64,000 bases of DNA from an uncultured Rubripirellula sp. (GTDB lineage: Bacteria > Planctomycetota > Planctomycetia > Pirellulales > Pirellulaceae), in the NCBI GenBank assembly GCA_938075415.1, contig CALJHC010000023.1, positions 124,001-188,000 of the forward strand. Direction: 5' to 3'. Both the position numbers and the translations under genes were made by a program. This document shows positions 22,614 through 31,363 of this stretch, one piece after another. The notes beneath the pieces are model-generated. The model saw only the letters and a program-made list of their open reading frames with translations. It had not been told where the DNA came from and ran no database searches. Position 1 is the first letter of the stretch. Each line of letters opens with the position of its first letter.

Positions 22614-23723
22614 TTATATTTCAGACAACTTCAAGACTGTCTCAGTGACGCACACCACACCAGAAACCAGCGTCGCAAAGGTGTTGTCCACAATATTTGA
22701 ATCGACAGAACCATCAGTGTTGTATCCAAAACTCCAATCCGGCCCGTCCAATAAAACTCGATGCCTCCAAATCCCACGCTCAATCTCAGGCTCCCCATCC
22801 AGTCCAACTACGCGATACCAATGGTGTTTCTCCTGACCATTCTCTTTCTTTGACAGCATCACCCAGTCGCCGGGAACCAGATTGGATTCTGTCTTTTGAT
22901 TAGCTTCCAAATGCACGATACCGCCTGCACCACCGCGAAACCCTTGTGCATAGGTGACGCTTGCAAGCCGTTCACCAATCGTGTTCTTCAACGGAGGAAA
23001 ATCGAGTTCCATTGTTCGATTTCGCATCACAACCACCGCCACCGATGCATAGACACCACCCCGCAAAGGATTGACTGTAACGATCCAACTGAATTCGCCG
23101 CTGGGAATGCGTTTTCCATACTCCAAGCCTGTGCTGATCGGCTGAATTTCACCCGCTGACAATCGAACAGGCACGGAACGATCATCCGGACGCGTGTTAA
23201 TCAAATCATCTCGATTCTCAGAGAAAACACGAGCAACTGTTCCGGGAACGACTCCGATCGAATCATTGATTCCAACGCGATTCATTCTTGGCTGACCGAC
23301 GCCCGTTGACGGAGGTCGAGTGCTGATAGGATCCTTTGATGGATCGTGCCGAGCATCGTAGAAGGGAAAGTTTCCGCTAAAATATCCCACGTTGGTTACA
23401 CGGGCTGGCTTAACGGTGAGCGGATCTGAGACAAAAATCGGATCGATGCAAAATGAAACATTTGAGTCGACGGACAAATTAACACCCGTCATCGTTATCA
23501 ATTGACCCTTTGACAAGAATCGATTCGACTTCAATTCAGCCAAAACACGGTTCGCGACCTGCGGTCCGGTGCTGAGACTGATCGAGTCTTGAGAACGATT
23601 CCCCGCCAAGGGCAGGATCGATAATAGACCCAGCAGACCGATCAAGATCACACCGATGGCGAAGATCACTTCGACCAGCGTTACCGCGCGGCGTATTGAC
23701 TGCTTGATAGGTGGGCTTCTCAT
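22614..23723 (-). CDS. GspI/PilV-like minor pseudopilin
   Basis: 369 residues. Prepilin signal RRA|VTLVEVIFAIGVILIGLLGLLSILPLAGNRSQ with Glu at +5; the E-V-x-F-A-I-G-V-x-x-x-G-L-L-G pattern is typical of GspI/PilV proteins (E-V-x-A-x). The domain behind it is mostly beta with no recognised motif, and larger than the ~120 residues of a classic GspI. The start ATG at 23723 overlaps the stop of the H-like gene by ATGA, and 56 bp separate it from the giant K-like gene, so it is part of one transcription unit. In type II systems I, J and K form the tip complex that initiates the pseudopilus. Confidence 0.8.
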   Translation of the reverse strand: MRSPPIKQSIRRAVTLVEVIFAIGVILIGLLGLLSILPLAGNRSQDSISLSTGPQVANRVLAELKSNRFLSKGQLITMTGVNLSVDSNVSFCIDPIFVSDPLTVKPARVTNVGYFSGNFPFYDARHDPSKDPISTRPPSTGVGQPRMNRVGINDSIGVVPGTVARVFSENRDDLINTRPDDRSVPVRLSAGEIQPISTGLEYGKRIPSGEFSWIVTVNPLRGGVYASVAVVVMRNRTMELDFPPLKNTIGERLASVTYAQGFRGGAGGIVHLEANQKTESNLVPGDWVMLSKKENGQEKHHWYRVVGLDGEPEIERGIWRHRVLLDGPDWSFGYNTDGSVDSNIVDNTFATLVSGVVCVTETVLKLSEI

Positions 23724-24985
23724 TCTGGATTCACCGAGTCCGAGAGGGTGGCAAAGTAACGTGATTGATAGATTGCATCCTGCAACGCAACCGAATCACC
23801 GGTTTGCGGATCTGGATTGGGAGTCTGCAACACACTGTTCGCACGAAGTCCCGCATTGGCAAGCACACCCGGCAAATCAATCGCCGAATTGGGCGAGGAA
23901 TTACAGCGCCCGGTGTAGGGATTGATGGATAGCCAGATCGATTCAAGATTGAAGAGGTTCGACAATGCACGCTTGTCCTGTGAAAACAGATTGTTTGGCA
24001 CCAATCCATCGGCATCACCCAGACACAAAAAGATCGAACCCAGCGGTGGGACCTGCGTCTGATCCCAAGCCGCAACATCATTCCCGGAATCCCAGTACCA
24101 ACCGTTGGTCACACGCAGGACACTTCCATCGGCTCCGAAAATGATTTCGATGTCTTTGTCGTCCGACAGCGACGCAAGTTGATTTCCGGTGACTCCGATA
24201 CCAGAAAAATTCAAATCAATCACCACTCCGCGAGGCAGCGAAAATGGCGACACCGAAGAAACGACAGGACGTCGGTGTATTCGGTACTTGACCCTTGGCT
24301 TGTTGGATAAATCTCTCGCACCATCCGGGTAAAGCCGTGTCAGGTTAAACCACAATCGAACCTTGGGCTCTTGGTCGTTGGACGCAAAGGGATCCGAAAC
24401 CAAGAAACGAATCGGCACCAAGCGGCCACCCGGCAGTTCGATATAATCACCATTTCGGATGGGAGCGGCGTCGTCCCGCGCCTGCGGTGTCAGACTCGTG
24501 TCAGAATAGATGTCACGGCTTAAACTGAGTAACTGATTATCCTTCACCGTGAATTCCGCGATTGCAAGATTCACATTGTTCGGATACGGATTCAAAGTGG
24601 CGTACGCATTGGAGGCATCTCCAGCATAGGGTGGAACTCCCATCACTTGACGCATTCGAATCGACTGACTCAAGCCAATCACGTTGCCCGTGTCATCAAC
24701 ACCAACTCCACGCTCAATCAAAATACCGCACGGCCGTTGCTCGGCTATCGCACGACTGCGAGCCTTATCGACAAACGCATTTAAATTCACCGCGGCACGA
24801 TTGATCTTCTGATTTGAAAGCAGATCCTTCACCGTCGGTAACGCAATCGCCGCAACCAGCATCAGCACAAACAGGACCACAAGGATTTCAATCAGTGTGT
24901 AACCACCGACGCAAAATCGGCGCAACGACGACGAACACTTTCGACGATCGAAGGCCAACGTGCAGGGAAAGACTCGATGGATCAT
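23720..24985 (-). CDS. GspH-like minor pseudopilin
   Basis: 421 residues from the ATG at 24985. I prefer this start because it overlaps the stop of the upstream pseudopilin gene in an ATGA, as the other junctions in the operon do; the longer frame from 25048 would give a 42-residue leader. Prepilin motif VGG|YTLIEILVVLFVLMLVAAIALPTVKDLLSNQKINRAAVNL with Gly -1 and Glu +5; ALP-x(n)-AA-x-x-L and DKARSRAIAEQRPCGI resemble GspH/FimT, whose family motif includes ARSRAI. The rest is an enlarged beta domain. Inferred to lie between the main pseudopilin and the tip complex. Confidence 0.82.
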   Translation of the reverse strand: MIHRVFPCTLAFDRRKCSSSLRRFCVGGYTLIEILVVLFVLMLVAAIALPTVKDLLSNQKINRAAVNLNAFVDKARSRAIAEQRPCGILIERGVGVDDTGNVIGLSQSIRMRQVMGVPPYAGDASNAYATLNPYPNNVNLAIAEFTVKDNQLLSLSRDIYSDTSLTPQARDDAAPIRNGDYIELPGGRLVPIRFLVSDPFASNDQEPKVRLWFNLTRLYPDGARDLSNKPRVKYRIHRRPVVSSVSPFSLPRGVVIDLNFSGIGVTGNQLASLSDDKDIEIIFGADGSVLRVTNGWYWDSGNDVAAWDQTQVPPLGSIFLCLGDADGLVPNNLFSQDKRALSNLFNLESIWLSINPYTGRCNSSPNSAIDLPGVLANAGLRANSVLQTPNPDPQTGDSVALQDAIYQSRYFATLSDSVNPE

Positions 24986-26274
24986 GGCGACACCTGCAGT
25001 TGGTAATTCGTCAAGTTGTCGGTCGCCTGCTCGGACGATTGATTCCACTGGGCAGGACTATTCCCAAGTAACTCTCCCGGCAATCGCTTCCCATCACCAT
25101 TGAGTTCGATAAATCGTCGCAAATATGGATCCACGTAAGGCAGCGGGTCAGATCCGCGTCCGGCAGCCTCCACCCCATAATGCGCCGTATCCACGGGCCA
25201 ATTCCAGTCCGAGGCAGTGTAGGCAAACGTTGCATTGGGAAGCCCGACTTGATCGCCAGGGTTCAACGCGATGCCACTCTCCTCGTCCTCGCCAGAGGAA
25301 AAAATCAACGGTTTCATCGACCAAGGACGATGCTTGGCATTCGGATTCGTTGCATCGGTATTCTGATTCTTTGCATCGGTCGCCCAAGCTGGGCCCTTGG
25401 CAGCAACGTAGGCGTAATCGGATCGAAACAAATCAAAATCATCCGGTCGCTCAACGTCCATCGATAATTCAAAGTCAATGTTCGGTGGAACACCGGAGAC
25501 AGAAGGCGTGAATCCCACTGGCCAACGTACGAATTGCAGTGGTTGGCCCCAACCGTCAAGCACTTCCATCATGCCGTCGTCATCGGTATCCCCGATGTTC
25601 GAATCTGGAATCGCACCGATCGCTGGCTGACCACCGACAAACGAAGTCGACAGAATCATGTAAAGGCATTCCGCACCCTGATGCTCCACGGTCTGCCGAC
25701 CACTCAATCGACTTCGATATGCTGATAGCTTTGCGGGAATATTTTCAGCGGACTGAGTGGTGTCATACCAAGCCACTCGAAACAACTGTCGCTCCGCCTT
25801 ATCCGCGCGGCTGGCCACAATCTCGCCACCGACCTCTTTCACACGGTTGGCGGCGGCTGCAATCAATGCGGGTTGGTTTGTGATGTCGGTGAAACGGTCA
25901 GGCAACTCCATCCGTTGCATATCCCTCAGCATCATCAGACGCACACGTGCGGTCTCGTCTGACAAAACTTCATAACCGATCACGCCGCCGCTGGGACTGA
26001 AGTTGTAGAGATCAGGGATCTCGACCGGCAGTGGCCTGTATCGCAGTTGCTCATAATGTTCTGAAATCACGCTATCCACCACAGAGATGATTCTCTTGGT
26101 GCGCGCCTCCCTCGCCGTGGTTCGCACACCCGACACTGCGGTGGTCACCATCGCAGCAAGGATCGAGAGAATGATCAAGACGACCAATACCTCAATCAGC
26201 GTGAATGCGTTTCGATGAACAATTTGTCTCATGGGCAACCTACCAAAAACGTCAGTGATCCATTCCTTCATCAA
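24982..26274 (-). CDS. Pseudopilin, second GspG/H-like
   Basis: 430 residues. Prepilin motif RNA|FTLIEVLVVLIILSILAAMVTTAVSGVRTTAREARTKR with Ala at -1 and Glu +5. The C-terminal half carries a DTDDDGMMEVLDGWGQPLQF segment: the DGWGxPL element is the conserved C-terminal feature of GspG-type major pseudopilins, and the preceding DTDDDGMMEV is a calcium-loop-like sequence, matching the calcium site of GspG. First start at 26274 (MMKEW) is 12 bp after the previous gene; the internal M15 (26232, MRQIVHRNAFTLIE) would give a more usual short leader. It is therefore a second G-like subunit or an H-like subunit with a G-like site. Stop overlaps the H-like start. Confidence 0.78.
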   Translation of the reverse strand: MMKEWITDVFGRLPMRQIVHRNAFTLIEVLVVLIILSILAAMVTTAVSGVRTTAREARTKRIISVVDSVISEHYEQLRYRPLPVEIPDLYNFSPSGGVIGYEVLSDETARVRLMMLRDMQRMELPDRFTDITNQPALIAAAANRVKEVGGEIVASRADKAERQLFRVAWYDTTQSAENIPAKLSAYRSRLSGRQTVEHQGAECLYMILSTSFVGGQPAIGAIPDSNIGDTDDDGMMEVLDGWGQPLQFVRWPVGFTPSVSGVPPNIDFELSMDVERPDDFDLFRSDYAYVAAKGPAWATDAKNQNTDATNPNAKHRPWSMKPLIFSSGEDEESGIALNPGDQVGLPNATFAYTASDWNWPVDTAHYGVEAAGRGSDPLPYVDPYLRRFIELNGDGKRLPGELLGNSPAQWNQSSEQATDNLTNYQLQVSP

Positions 26275-26286
26275 GCAAAACCAACT

Positions 26287-27432
26287 CTACTCCTCTAGCT
26301 CATCGATCAACTTGCCATCAGCAAAGTTGGTGAGGTTATCCTGCTGTGGATTGTCAGCAAGCCCGAATCCTTCAGGTTCCTGATAACGAGAAAAATTCCC
26401 GCTTGGCGTCATGAAAATCCTGCCTCTCCTTACGCGAATCGACATCACCTTTCCGGTCGGATAGATAAAATACAAAGATTCATTTGGGATATTGCTAACA
26501 GCGTTAGGCAAGATGGCCAATGAACCTGTGAAAGAAGCGAATCCGAATAAACCATCAACACCCGGTGCCACAACCTGAAATGAATTTGGATTAACAAAAT
26601 TCAACGAGTTGTCCGTTGTTTTTAGATCTGACAAATAAGGCCTCACCGAGTCTCGACCCGCCGCGACTAACGAATTCACATATCGGTTGTAACCTTGCGT
26701 GCTATCACGGTGCGCGTAAGTTCTCGAATCAAAGTAAACGAAAGGCACTCCGTCATCATGTGCCGAATAATGTGGAAACAAATCAGGCTTTCCAGAAGTA
26801 GAACGATAGAAATTGACAGCCGAAATGGGTGAGTCCTTATCGGGAATTCCCACATCCAATCGAGTCTTATCAAACTCGTATAACGGATTATCGCGATCGA
26901 GATTCACCTGAAATTGCTGTGTCCCGTTCGCTGCGTCAATTGCAACGGATTCCAAAGGCCCACCCGCTCCACTGAAGGGCAGAATGGGATTGCTGCTGTA
27001 TCCGCCGAGCGTCCAAACAAGCACCTCGGCACGATCCATGCCGAAAGAAAGCTCAACATCATTCCCAGAAACCCCCCAGCCAGACGAGTCATGGGTTCCG
27101 GCAGCAGCACCGATTTCCAGGTCATTGCTGGGATCAAGGTCCGTCAGGCGTTGCAGCAAATTCAATTCTGTTGCCGCGATCCGTGGAAAAATTTTCCGGT
27201 AATGCCGCTCGACAATCGTCCAGTCAGAAAAGTCGGGTGGGTAATCACCATACTTCTCTTGGTAGCGTTCGATGGCCTGCTCGATGCCACCGATCTCCAG
27301 CCGTTGCTTCGTCGACTTGGCGGTCTCGACCACACCAAAGATCGCTGGAACGGCGATCCCCATCAAGATGCCAATGATCGCAATGACAACCAACAACTCC
27401 ACCAGCGTGAAACCACTTTGTTTTCGCATCAT
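26287..27432 (-). CDS. GspG-like major pseudopilin, enlarged
   Basis: 381 residues from the ATG at 27432, chosen because AGGAG lies five bases upstream and the leader becomes a normal seven residues (MMRKQSG); the frame extends up to 27477 but without support. Motif G|FTLVELLVVIAIIGILMGIAVPAIFGVVETAKSTKQRLEIGGIEQAIERYQEKYGDYPPD is classic GspG/type IV pilin-like, including the helix and the YxxxxGxYPP element that follows. At 381 residues it is about 2.5 times the usual GspG. It starts the run of tightly packed pseudopilin genes (12-bp gap, then overlaps), and follows gspF after 358 bp, so it could have its own promoter. Confidence 0.85.
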   Translation of the reverse strand: MMRKQSGFTLVELLVVIAIIGILMGIAVPAIFGVVETAKSTKQRLEIGGIEQAIERYQEKYGDYPPDFSDWTIVERHYRKIFPRIAATELNLLQRLTDLDPSNDLEIGAAAGTHDSSGWGVSGNDVELSFGMDRAEVLVWTLGGYSSNPILPFSGAGGPLESVAIDAANGTQQFQVNLDRDNPLYEFDKTRLDVGIPDKDSPISAVNFYRSTSGKPDLFPHYSAHDDGVPFVYFDSRTYAHRDSTQGYNRYVNSLVAAGRDSVRPYLSDLKTTDNSLNFVNPNSFQVVAPGVDGLFGFASFTGSLAILPNAVSNIPNESLYFIYPTGKVMSIRVRRGRIFMTPSGNFSRYQEPEGFGLADNPQQDNLTNFADGKLIDELEE

Positions 27433-27488
27433 CAAACTCCTCACTGAGCCGTTGTAAGATTGCCTTGAACACATCACGGACGATTCCT

Positions 27489-27519
27489 GCTAACGATTCA
27501 TTTCTCCGGAATCGTTAGC
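27489..27519. repeat. Perfect 11-bp inverted repeat upstream of the GspG-like gene
   Basis: GCTAACGATTC and GAATCGTTAGC separated by 9 nt, followed on the plus strand by CATTTTT. It lies 57 nt before the GspG-like start in the 358-bp gap 27433-27790. On the transcribed (minus) strand it would be a 5'-UTR or processing stem between gspF and the pseudopilin genes; the T run is on the wrong strand for terminating gspF. The gap also has 13-bp (27530-27555) and CTCTACT-type (27650-27682) short repeats. Confidence 0.75.
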
Positions 27520-27790
27520 CATTTTTCTGCCAAACCACTGAGCCAAACCACTGAGCCAGTCCACCGGTCCGTCCTGACCGAACGACACGCTGCCAGTAAC
27601 ACACCGGATTCACCTCGAGCTTGACACTGTCAGGATCCTCTCAGCTTTCTACTCTCTATCCTCTACTCTCTACTCTCTATTTGCTTCTCTTGGGGTTCTT
27701 TTTGGTTTCCTTCTGAAAAGGCCCAAGCTCCCGCTTGAGAACTGAGTCTTTTCGATTTCTTTGAATGAGCACCCTCAAACGAAACACTCG

Positions 27791-29230
27791 CTAACTCAAT
27801 CCAGAGATCAATTCGACCAATGGCATGAACAAACTGACGACGATGAAGCCAACCGCGAGACCGAGAAACACAATCATCAACGGTTCCATTAGAGCCGTCA
27901 GTCCGTCAGTCATCGTTCGCACTTCCTCGTCATAGGTATCGGCAACCTTGTACAGCATGGTGTCCAGTTCTCCAGTTTCTTCACCGACGTCCACCATGTT
28001 GACCACCAGGTCATCGACCACACGTGTTTTGATTTTTGTCAAACCCCAAAGGGTGGCCAAAGCCAAACCACCGACGATTCCGTAAACACCCATTGTTGTC
28101 AGCGTTTGAACCATTGTTCCGTCATCCAGCTTGGTCCCCTTGGCTGTCAAAGCGACGGACATCAGGACACAGCCCGGAAAGGACCCGAACAACCCCCAGA
28201 AAACCAACGCCATCGGGTGCAAACCCAGTTCGCTATATTGCTTGAGCGGCTTGCTGATGATTTCACCCTCGCGAATCGATTCATTCACCCGGGTAAACAT
28301 TCGCTCAAACATCGCGTTGCCCGATGTCTCTCGGGTAATGTTGATCGCTTCGAGAATCGGGACACCCGAGGCGATTAACGTTCCGAGCGTTCGCGAGGTT
28401 CGAGCCATGATGTTCTTTTCAATCAAACCACCAAAAATCGGCACCTTAATAATGAACATGTCAAAACCCATCCTGCCATGCCTGAATTTTCGCAACAGCT
28501 TGACAAGAATCAACAGCACAATCGGCATCGCAATCAGCAGGAACCAGTAGCCCACGATGTAATTGCTCATCGCAATCAGCAACATCGTCGGTGCGGGCAA
28601 GGCCAATCCAAACTCTTCGAACATCGTTTCGAAAGTCGGCACAATGAATATCATGATGAAGCTGAGGATCATGATCGCCACCAAAACGACAATCACGGGA
28701 TAGATCAACGCCCCTTTCACCTTGCGTTTAAGCGACTCGGCTCGCTCAAGGAAATCGGCCAAACGCTGAAGGATGGTTTCTAACGCACCACCGGCCTCAC
28801 CGGCCTTGATCATGTTGACGTACAGACGCGTGAATACCTTGGGGCATTTGGCCATCGCCTCACTCAGCGTGGCTCCACCCTCAATCTCATCACAAACATC
28901 CATCAACGCGTTTTTAAGCTTGCCCGGTTTCTGGTTGTTTTCAAGGATCTTCAAACTTCGCAGGATGGGAAGCCCAGCATCTTGCAAGATGGAGAGCTGT
29001 CGAGTGAAGGCGCAAATGTGTTTTGTTTTTGCTCCGCCCATGGCGAAGCCACGCTTCTTACCCGACTTGGCGCCCTGAGCCGCAGCGGCCTGCTTCTTTT
29101 CCGAGATCTTCGTAACGAAGTATCCCATCTGACGAATCGTGGTTTGCGCCTCTTCCTCATTGGCGGCGTCGATCTCATCCCGGATCTCTTGTCCGGTCGC
29201 GTCCATCGCTTCAAATTGATAAACAGGCAT
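27791..29230 (-). CDS. gspF: GspF/PilC inner-membrane platform protein
   Basis: 479 residues from the ATG at 29230 (MPVYQFEAMDATGQE), the usual family start; a TTG nine bases upstream is also in frame. Two GspF domains are seen: residues ~85-230 and ~290-470, each with the family signature (CAFTRQLSILQDAGLPILRSLKIL; FMARTSRTLGTLIASGVPILEAI). Transmembrane helices occur around 180-205 (GALIYPVIVVLVAIMILSFIMIFIV), 225-255, 330-345 and at the C-terminus (LMIVFLGLAVGFIVVSLFMPL). Compared with usual GspF (~400) there is an insertion around residues 325-390 (LVFWGLFGSFPGCVLMSVALTAKGTKLDDGTMVQ) that adds hydrophobic segments. It anchors the ATPase and pushes pseudopilins. 115 bp downstream of gspE. 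Confidence 0.95.
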   Translation of the reverse strand: MPVYQFEAMDATGQEIRDEIDAANEEEAQTTIRQMGYFVTKISEKKQAAAAQGAKSGKKRGFAMGGAKTKHICAFTRQLSILQDAGLPILRSLKILENNQKPGKLKNALMDVCDEIEGGATLSEAMAKCPKVFTRLYVNMIKAGEAGGALETILQRLADFLERAESLKRKVKGALIYPVIVVLVAIMILSFIMIFIVPTFETMFEEFGLALPAPTMLLIAMSNYIVGYWFLLIAMPIVLLILVKLLRKFRHGRMGFDMFIIKVPIFGGLIEKNIMARTSRTLGTLIASGVPILEAINITRETSGNAMFERMFTRVNESIREGEIISKPLKQYSELGLHPMALVFWGLFGSFPGCVLMSVALTAKGTKLDDGTMVQTLTTMGVYGIVGGLALATLWGLTKIKTRVVDDLVVNMVDVGEETGELDTMLYKVADTYDEEVRTMTDGLTALMEPLMIVFLGLAVGFIVVSLFMPLVELISGLS

Positions 29231-29345
29231 AAAAATCAACCGTTCAAAACGGGTGGCAAAGGTGGTGGTTTACAAACGCGAGATCCGATTGATTTCTCGC
29301 TGGCACTTTCTCTTGGTTACTTCAATCGAGTCTTACAATCGAGTC

Positions 29346-31058
29346 TTACTCTTGAACGGTCTCACGAATCACTTCGTCAAGCGTCGTGATTCCATCGGCG
29401 GCAATCGCGATTCCAAATTCACGCAAAGGCACCATTCCGAATCCTTGAGCCTCATCGCGCAGTTCGTCAGTGGATGCATTGTTCATCACCATTTCACGAA
29501 GCTTGTCGTTCATGATCATCAACTCAAACAGTGCGATGCGACCCTTGTAACCGGTGTTATTGCAGTTGTCGCACCCGGTCCCTTTGAAAAAAGTCTTGCC
29601 TTCAATGTCTTCTGCCTGCAACCCAAGGTCGAATAACATCGTTGAAGAAACCTTGGCCTCTTCGCGACACTTGGTGCAGACGCGTCTGACGAGTCGCTGC
29701 GCAAGGATCGCTTCGACCGTCGCACAGATCATGAAAGGCTGAATCCCCATATCCTTCAATCGCGTGACCGTCGCCGGGGCATCGTTGGTGTGGAGCGTGC
29801 TGAATACCAAGTGCCCGGTAAGGGAAGCCTGGATGGCAATTTCTGCCGTCTCCAAATCTCGCACCTCACCGACAAGAATCGTATCTGGATCCTGCCGCAA
29901 GATTGCACGCAAGCAACTTGCAAATGTCACTCCAACATCGGTATCAATCGGAATCTGTATGATGCCATCGATGTCATACTCAACCGGATCCTCCGTCGTA
30001 ATCAGCTTGTCTTTGATGTCATTGAGTTCCGTCAACGCCGAATAAAGCGTGGTGGTCTTGCCGCTACCCGTTGGACCGGTCACCAAAACAATGCCGTTGG
30101 GTCGATCAATCGCATTTCGGAATCCAGAGAGCATGGATTCATCCATCCCAACATTCTCCAGACTCAGATTCACCACACTGCGGTCCAGCACTCGCATGAC
30201 CACGCTTTCACCAAAAATGGTTGGCAGCACACTCACGCGAAGGTCGACCGGGTGACCACCGACCATCAATTCGATTCGACCATCCTGGGGCATTCGTCGT
30301 TCAGCGATATCAAGATTCGACATCACCTTGATTCGCGTGGTGATGGCAAAGGCCAGGTGTCGCGGTGGTGGCACCATCTCATAGAGTACCCCTTCCGCCT
30401 TGATTCGAATTCTGAACTCGTCCTCAAATGGCTCGAAGTGAATATCGCTGGCATGATCCTTGATCGCCAACAAGAGAACCATGTTCAACAGCTTGCGAAC
30501 CGGCGCTGAATCCGCCAAAGCCTCGGCATCGGTAATGTTAAACTTCTCGTTCTCCAACGCCGAAATCGCTTGCTTCAATTCGTCATCATCAGCAAGCTGC
30601 TGAACCAATTTCTCAACGCTTTCCGTTTCGCTGTCATAGTGCCGGGTGATCGATTGCAGGACGTCGCGTTCGGTCGCAACCACCATGGAGATATCATGCC
30701 CCAGAAATGTCCGCAACTCATCCTGAATTGTCAGGTTTTGAGGATCACAAGTCGCTACGGTTAACAGATTGTTTTCGAACTTCAGCGGAACGACCCGGTA
30801 CAACTGAGCCATCGTCTCGCTGATTCTCTCAAGGATGTCCTCCTCAAACTTGAACTCCTCTAACGAGATGGTCTGCATTCCCATCTGCTCGGCCAAGGCC
30901 TGAGCCAATTGCTCATCGGTGATCAACTGCATCTCTTCGGCGATTCGGCCAAAGAGCGAGCCCGGCTGCTGCTCCTGTTCTTCAAGCACAACCTCAAGCT
31001 GCTCGTCGGTCAAAAAACCAAGGTCGACGAGGATCTGTCCGATACGACGAGGTGCCAT
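29346..31058 (-). CDS. gspE: GspE/PilB assembly ATPase
   Basis: 570 residues. N-terminal GspE_N domain (MAPRRIGQILVDLGFLTDEQLEVVLEEQ..., to about 150), then the ATPase core: ASDIHFEPFEDEFRIRIKAEG, Walker A GPTGSGKTTTLYSAL, Asp box TTEDPVEYDIDGI, Walker B DPDTILVGEVRDLETAEIA, His box GHLVFSTLHTNDAPATVTRL, and the tetracysteine zinc motif CTKC...CDNC characteristic of assembly (not retraction) ATPases. Cytoplasmic hexameric motor for pseudopilus or pilus extension, directly upstream of gspF. A second E-type ATPase is encoded 1.9 kb upstream, so two assembly motors may serve one platform or two machines. Start ATG at 31058 is preceded by AGGTAA. Confidence 0.97.
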   Translation of the reverse strand: MAPRRIGQILVDLGFLTDEQLEVVLEEQEQQPGSLFGRIAEEMQLITDEQLAQALAEQMGMQTISLEEFKFEEDILERISETMAQLYRVVPLKFENNLLTVATCDPQNLTIQDELRTFLGHDISMVVATERDVLQSITRHYDSETESVEKLVQQLADDDELKQAISALENEKFNITDAEALADSAPVRKLLNMVLLLAIKDHASDIHFEPFEDEFRIRIKAEGVLYEMVPPPRHLAFAITTRIKVMSNLDIAERRMPQDGRIELMVGGHPVDLRVSVLPTIFGESVVMRVLDRSVVNLSLENVGMDESMLSGFRNAIDRPNGIVLVTGPTGSGKTTTLYSALTELNDIKDKLITTEDPVEYDIDGIIQIPIDTDVGVTFASCLRAILRQDPDTILVGEVRDLETAEIAIQASLTGHLVFSTLHTNDAPATVTRLKDMGIQPFMICATVEAILAQRLVRRVCTKCREEAKVSSTMLFDLGLQAEDIEGKTFFKGTGCDNCNNTGYKGRIALFELMIMNDKLREMVMNNASTDELRDEAQGFGMVPLREFGIAIAADGITTLDEVIRETVQE

Positions 31059-31259
31059 CTTCGGTTACCTGCTAGCTTCAAACAATAAAAAGGAATTTCA
31101 ACGAGAACAGCCAAGCTGCCTCAACTTCTCTGCCGTACGACTCGGTCGCACTCAACAGACACCCAACCCCGCAATCAACATCCCGCAATCAACATCCCGC
31201 AATAATCAGCTGACAGTGGTGGTCAAGCACTGTGACCAGAAGGCCTTGTAATCAACCGG

Positions 31260-31343
31260 AATCCAATGCTCTCAATCCAATGCTCTCAATCCAATGCTCT
31301 GAATCCAAAGCTCTCAATCCAACGCTCTGAATCCAAAGCCCTC
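31260..31343. repeat. 14-bp tandem repeat, 6 copies, between pilT and gspE
   Basis: Six copies of AATCCAA[T/A/C]GCTCT[C/G] run from 31260 to 31343, ending just after the pilT stop. In the same 305-bp gap, 31170-31206 has 2.6 copies of another 14-bp unit (CCCGCAATCAACAT). No gene in the gap. Confidence 0.9.
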
Positions 31344-31363
31344 AATCATTTCCCAAACGACAC

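Noticed and set aside
29790..30509. 239-residue plus-strand ORF within gspE
   Set aside because: Antisense of conserved ATPase motifs.
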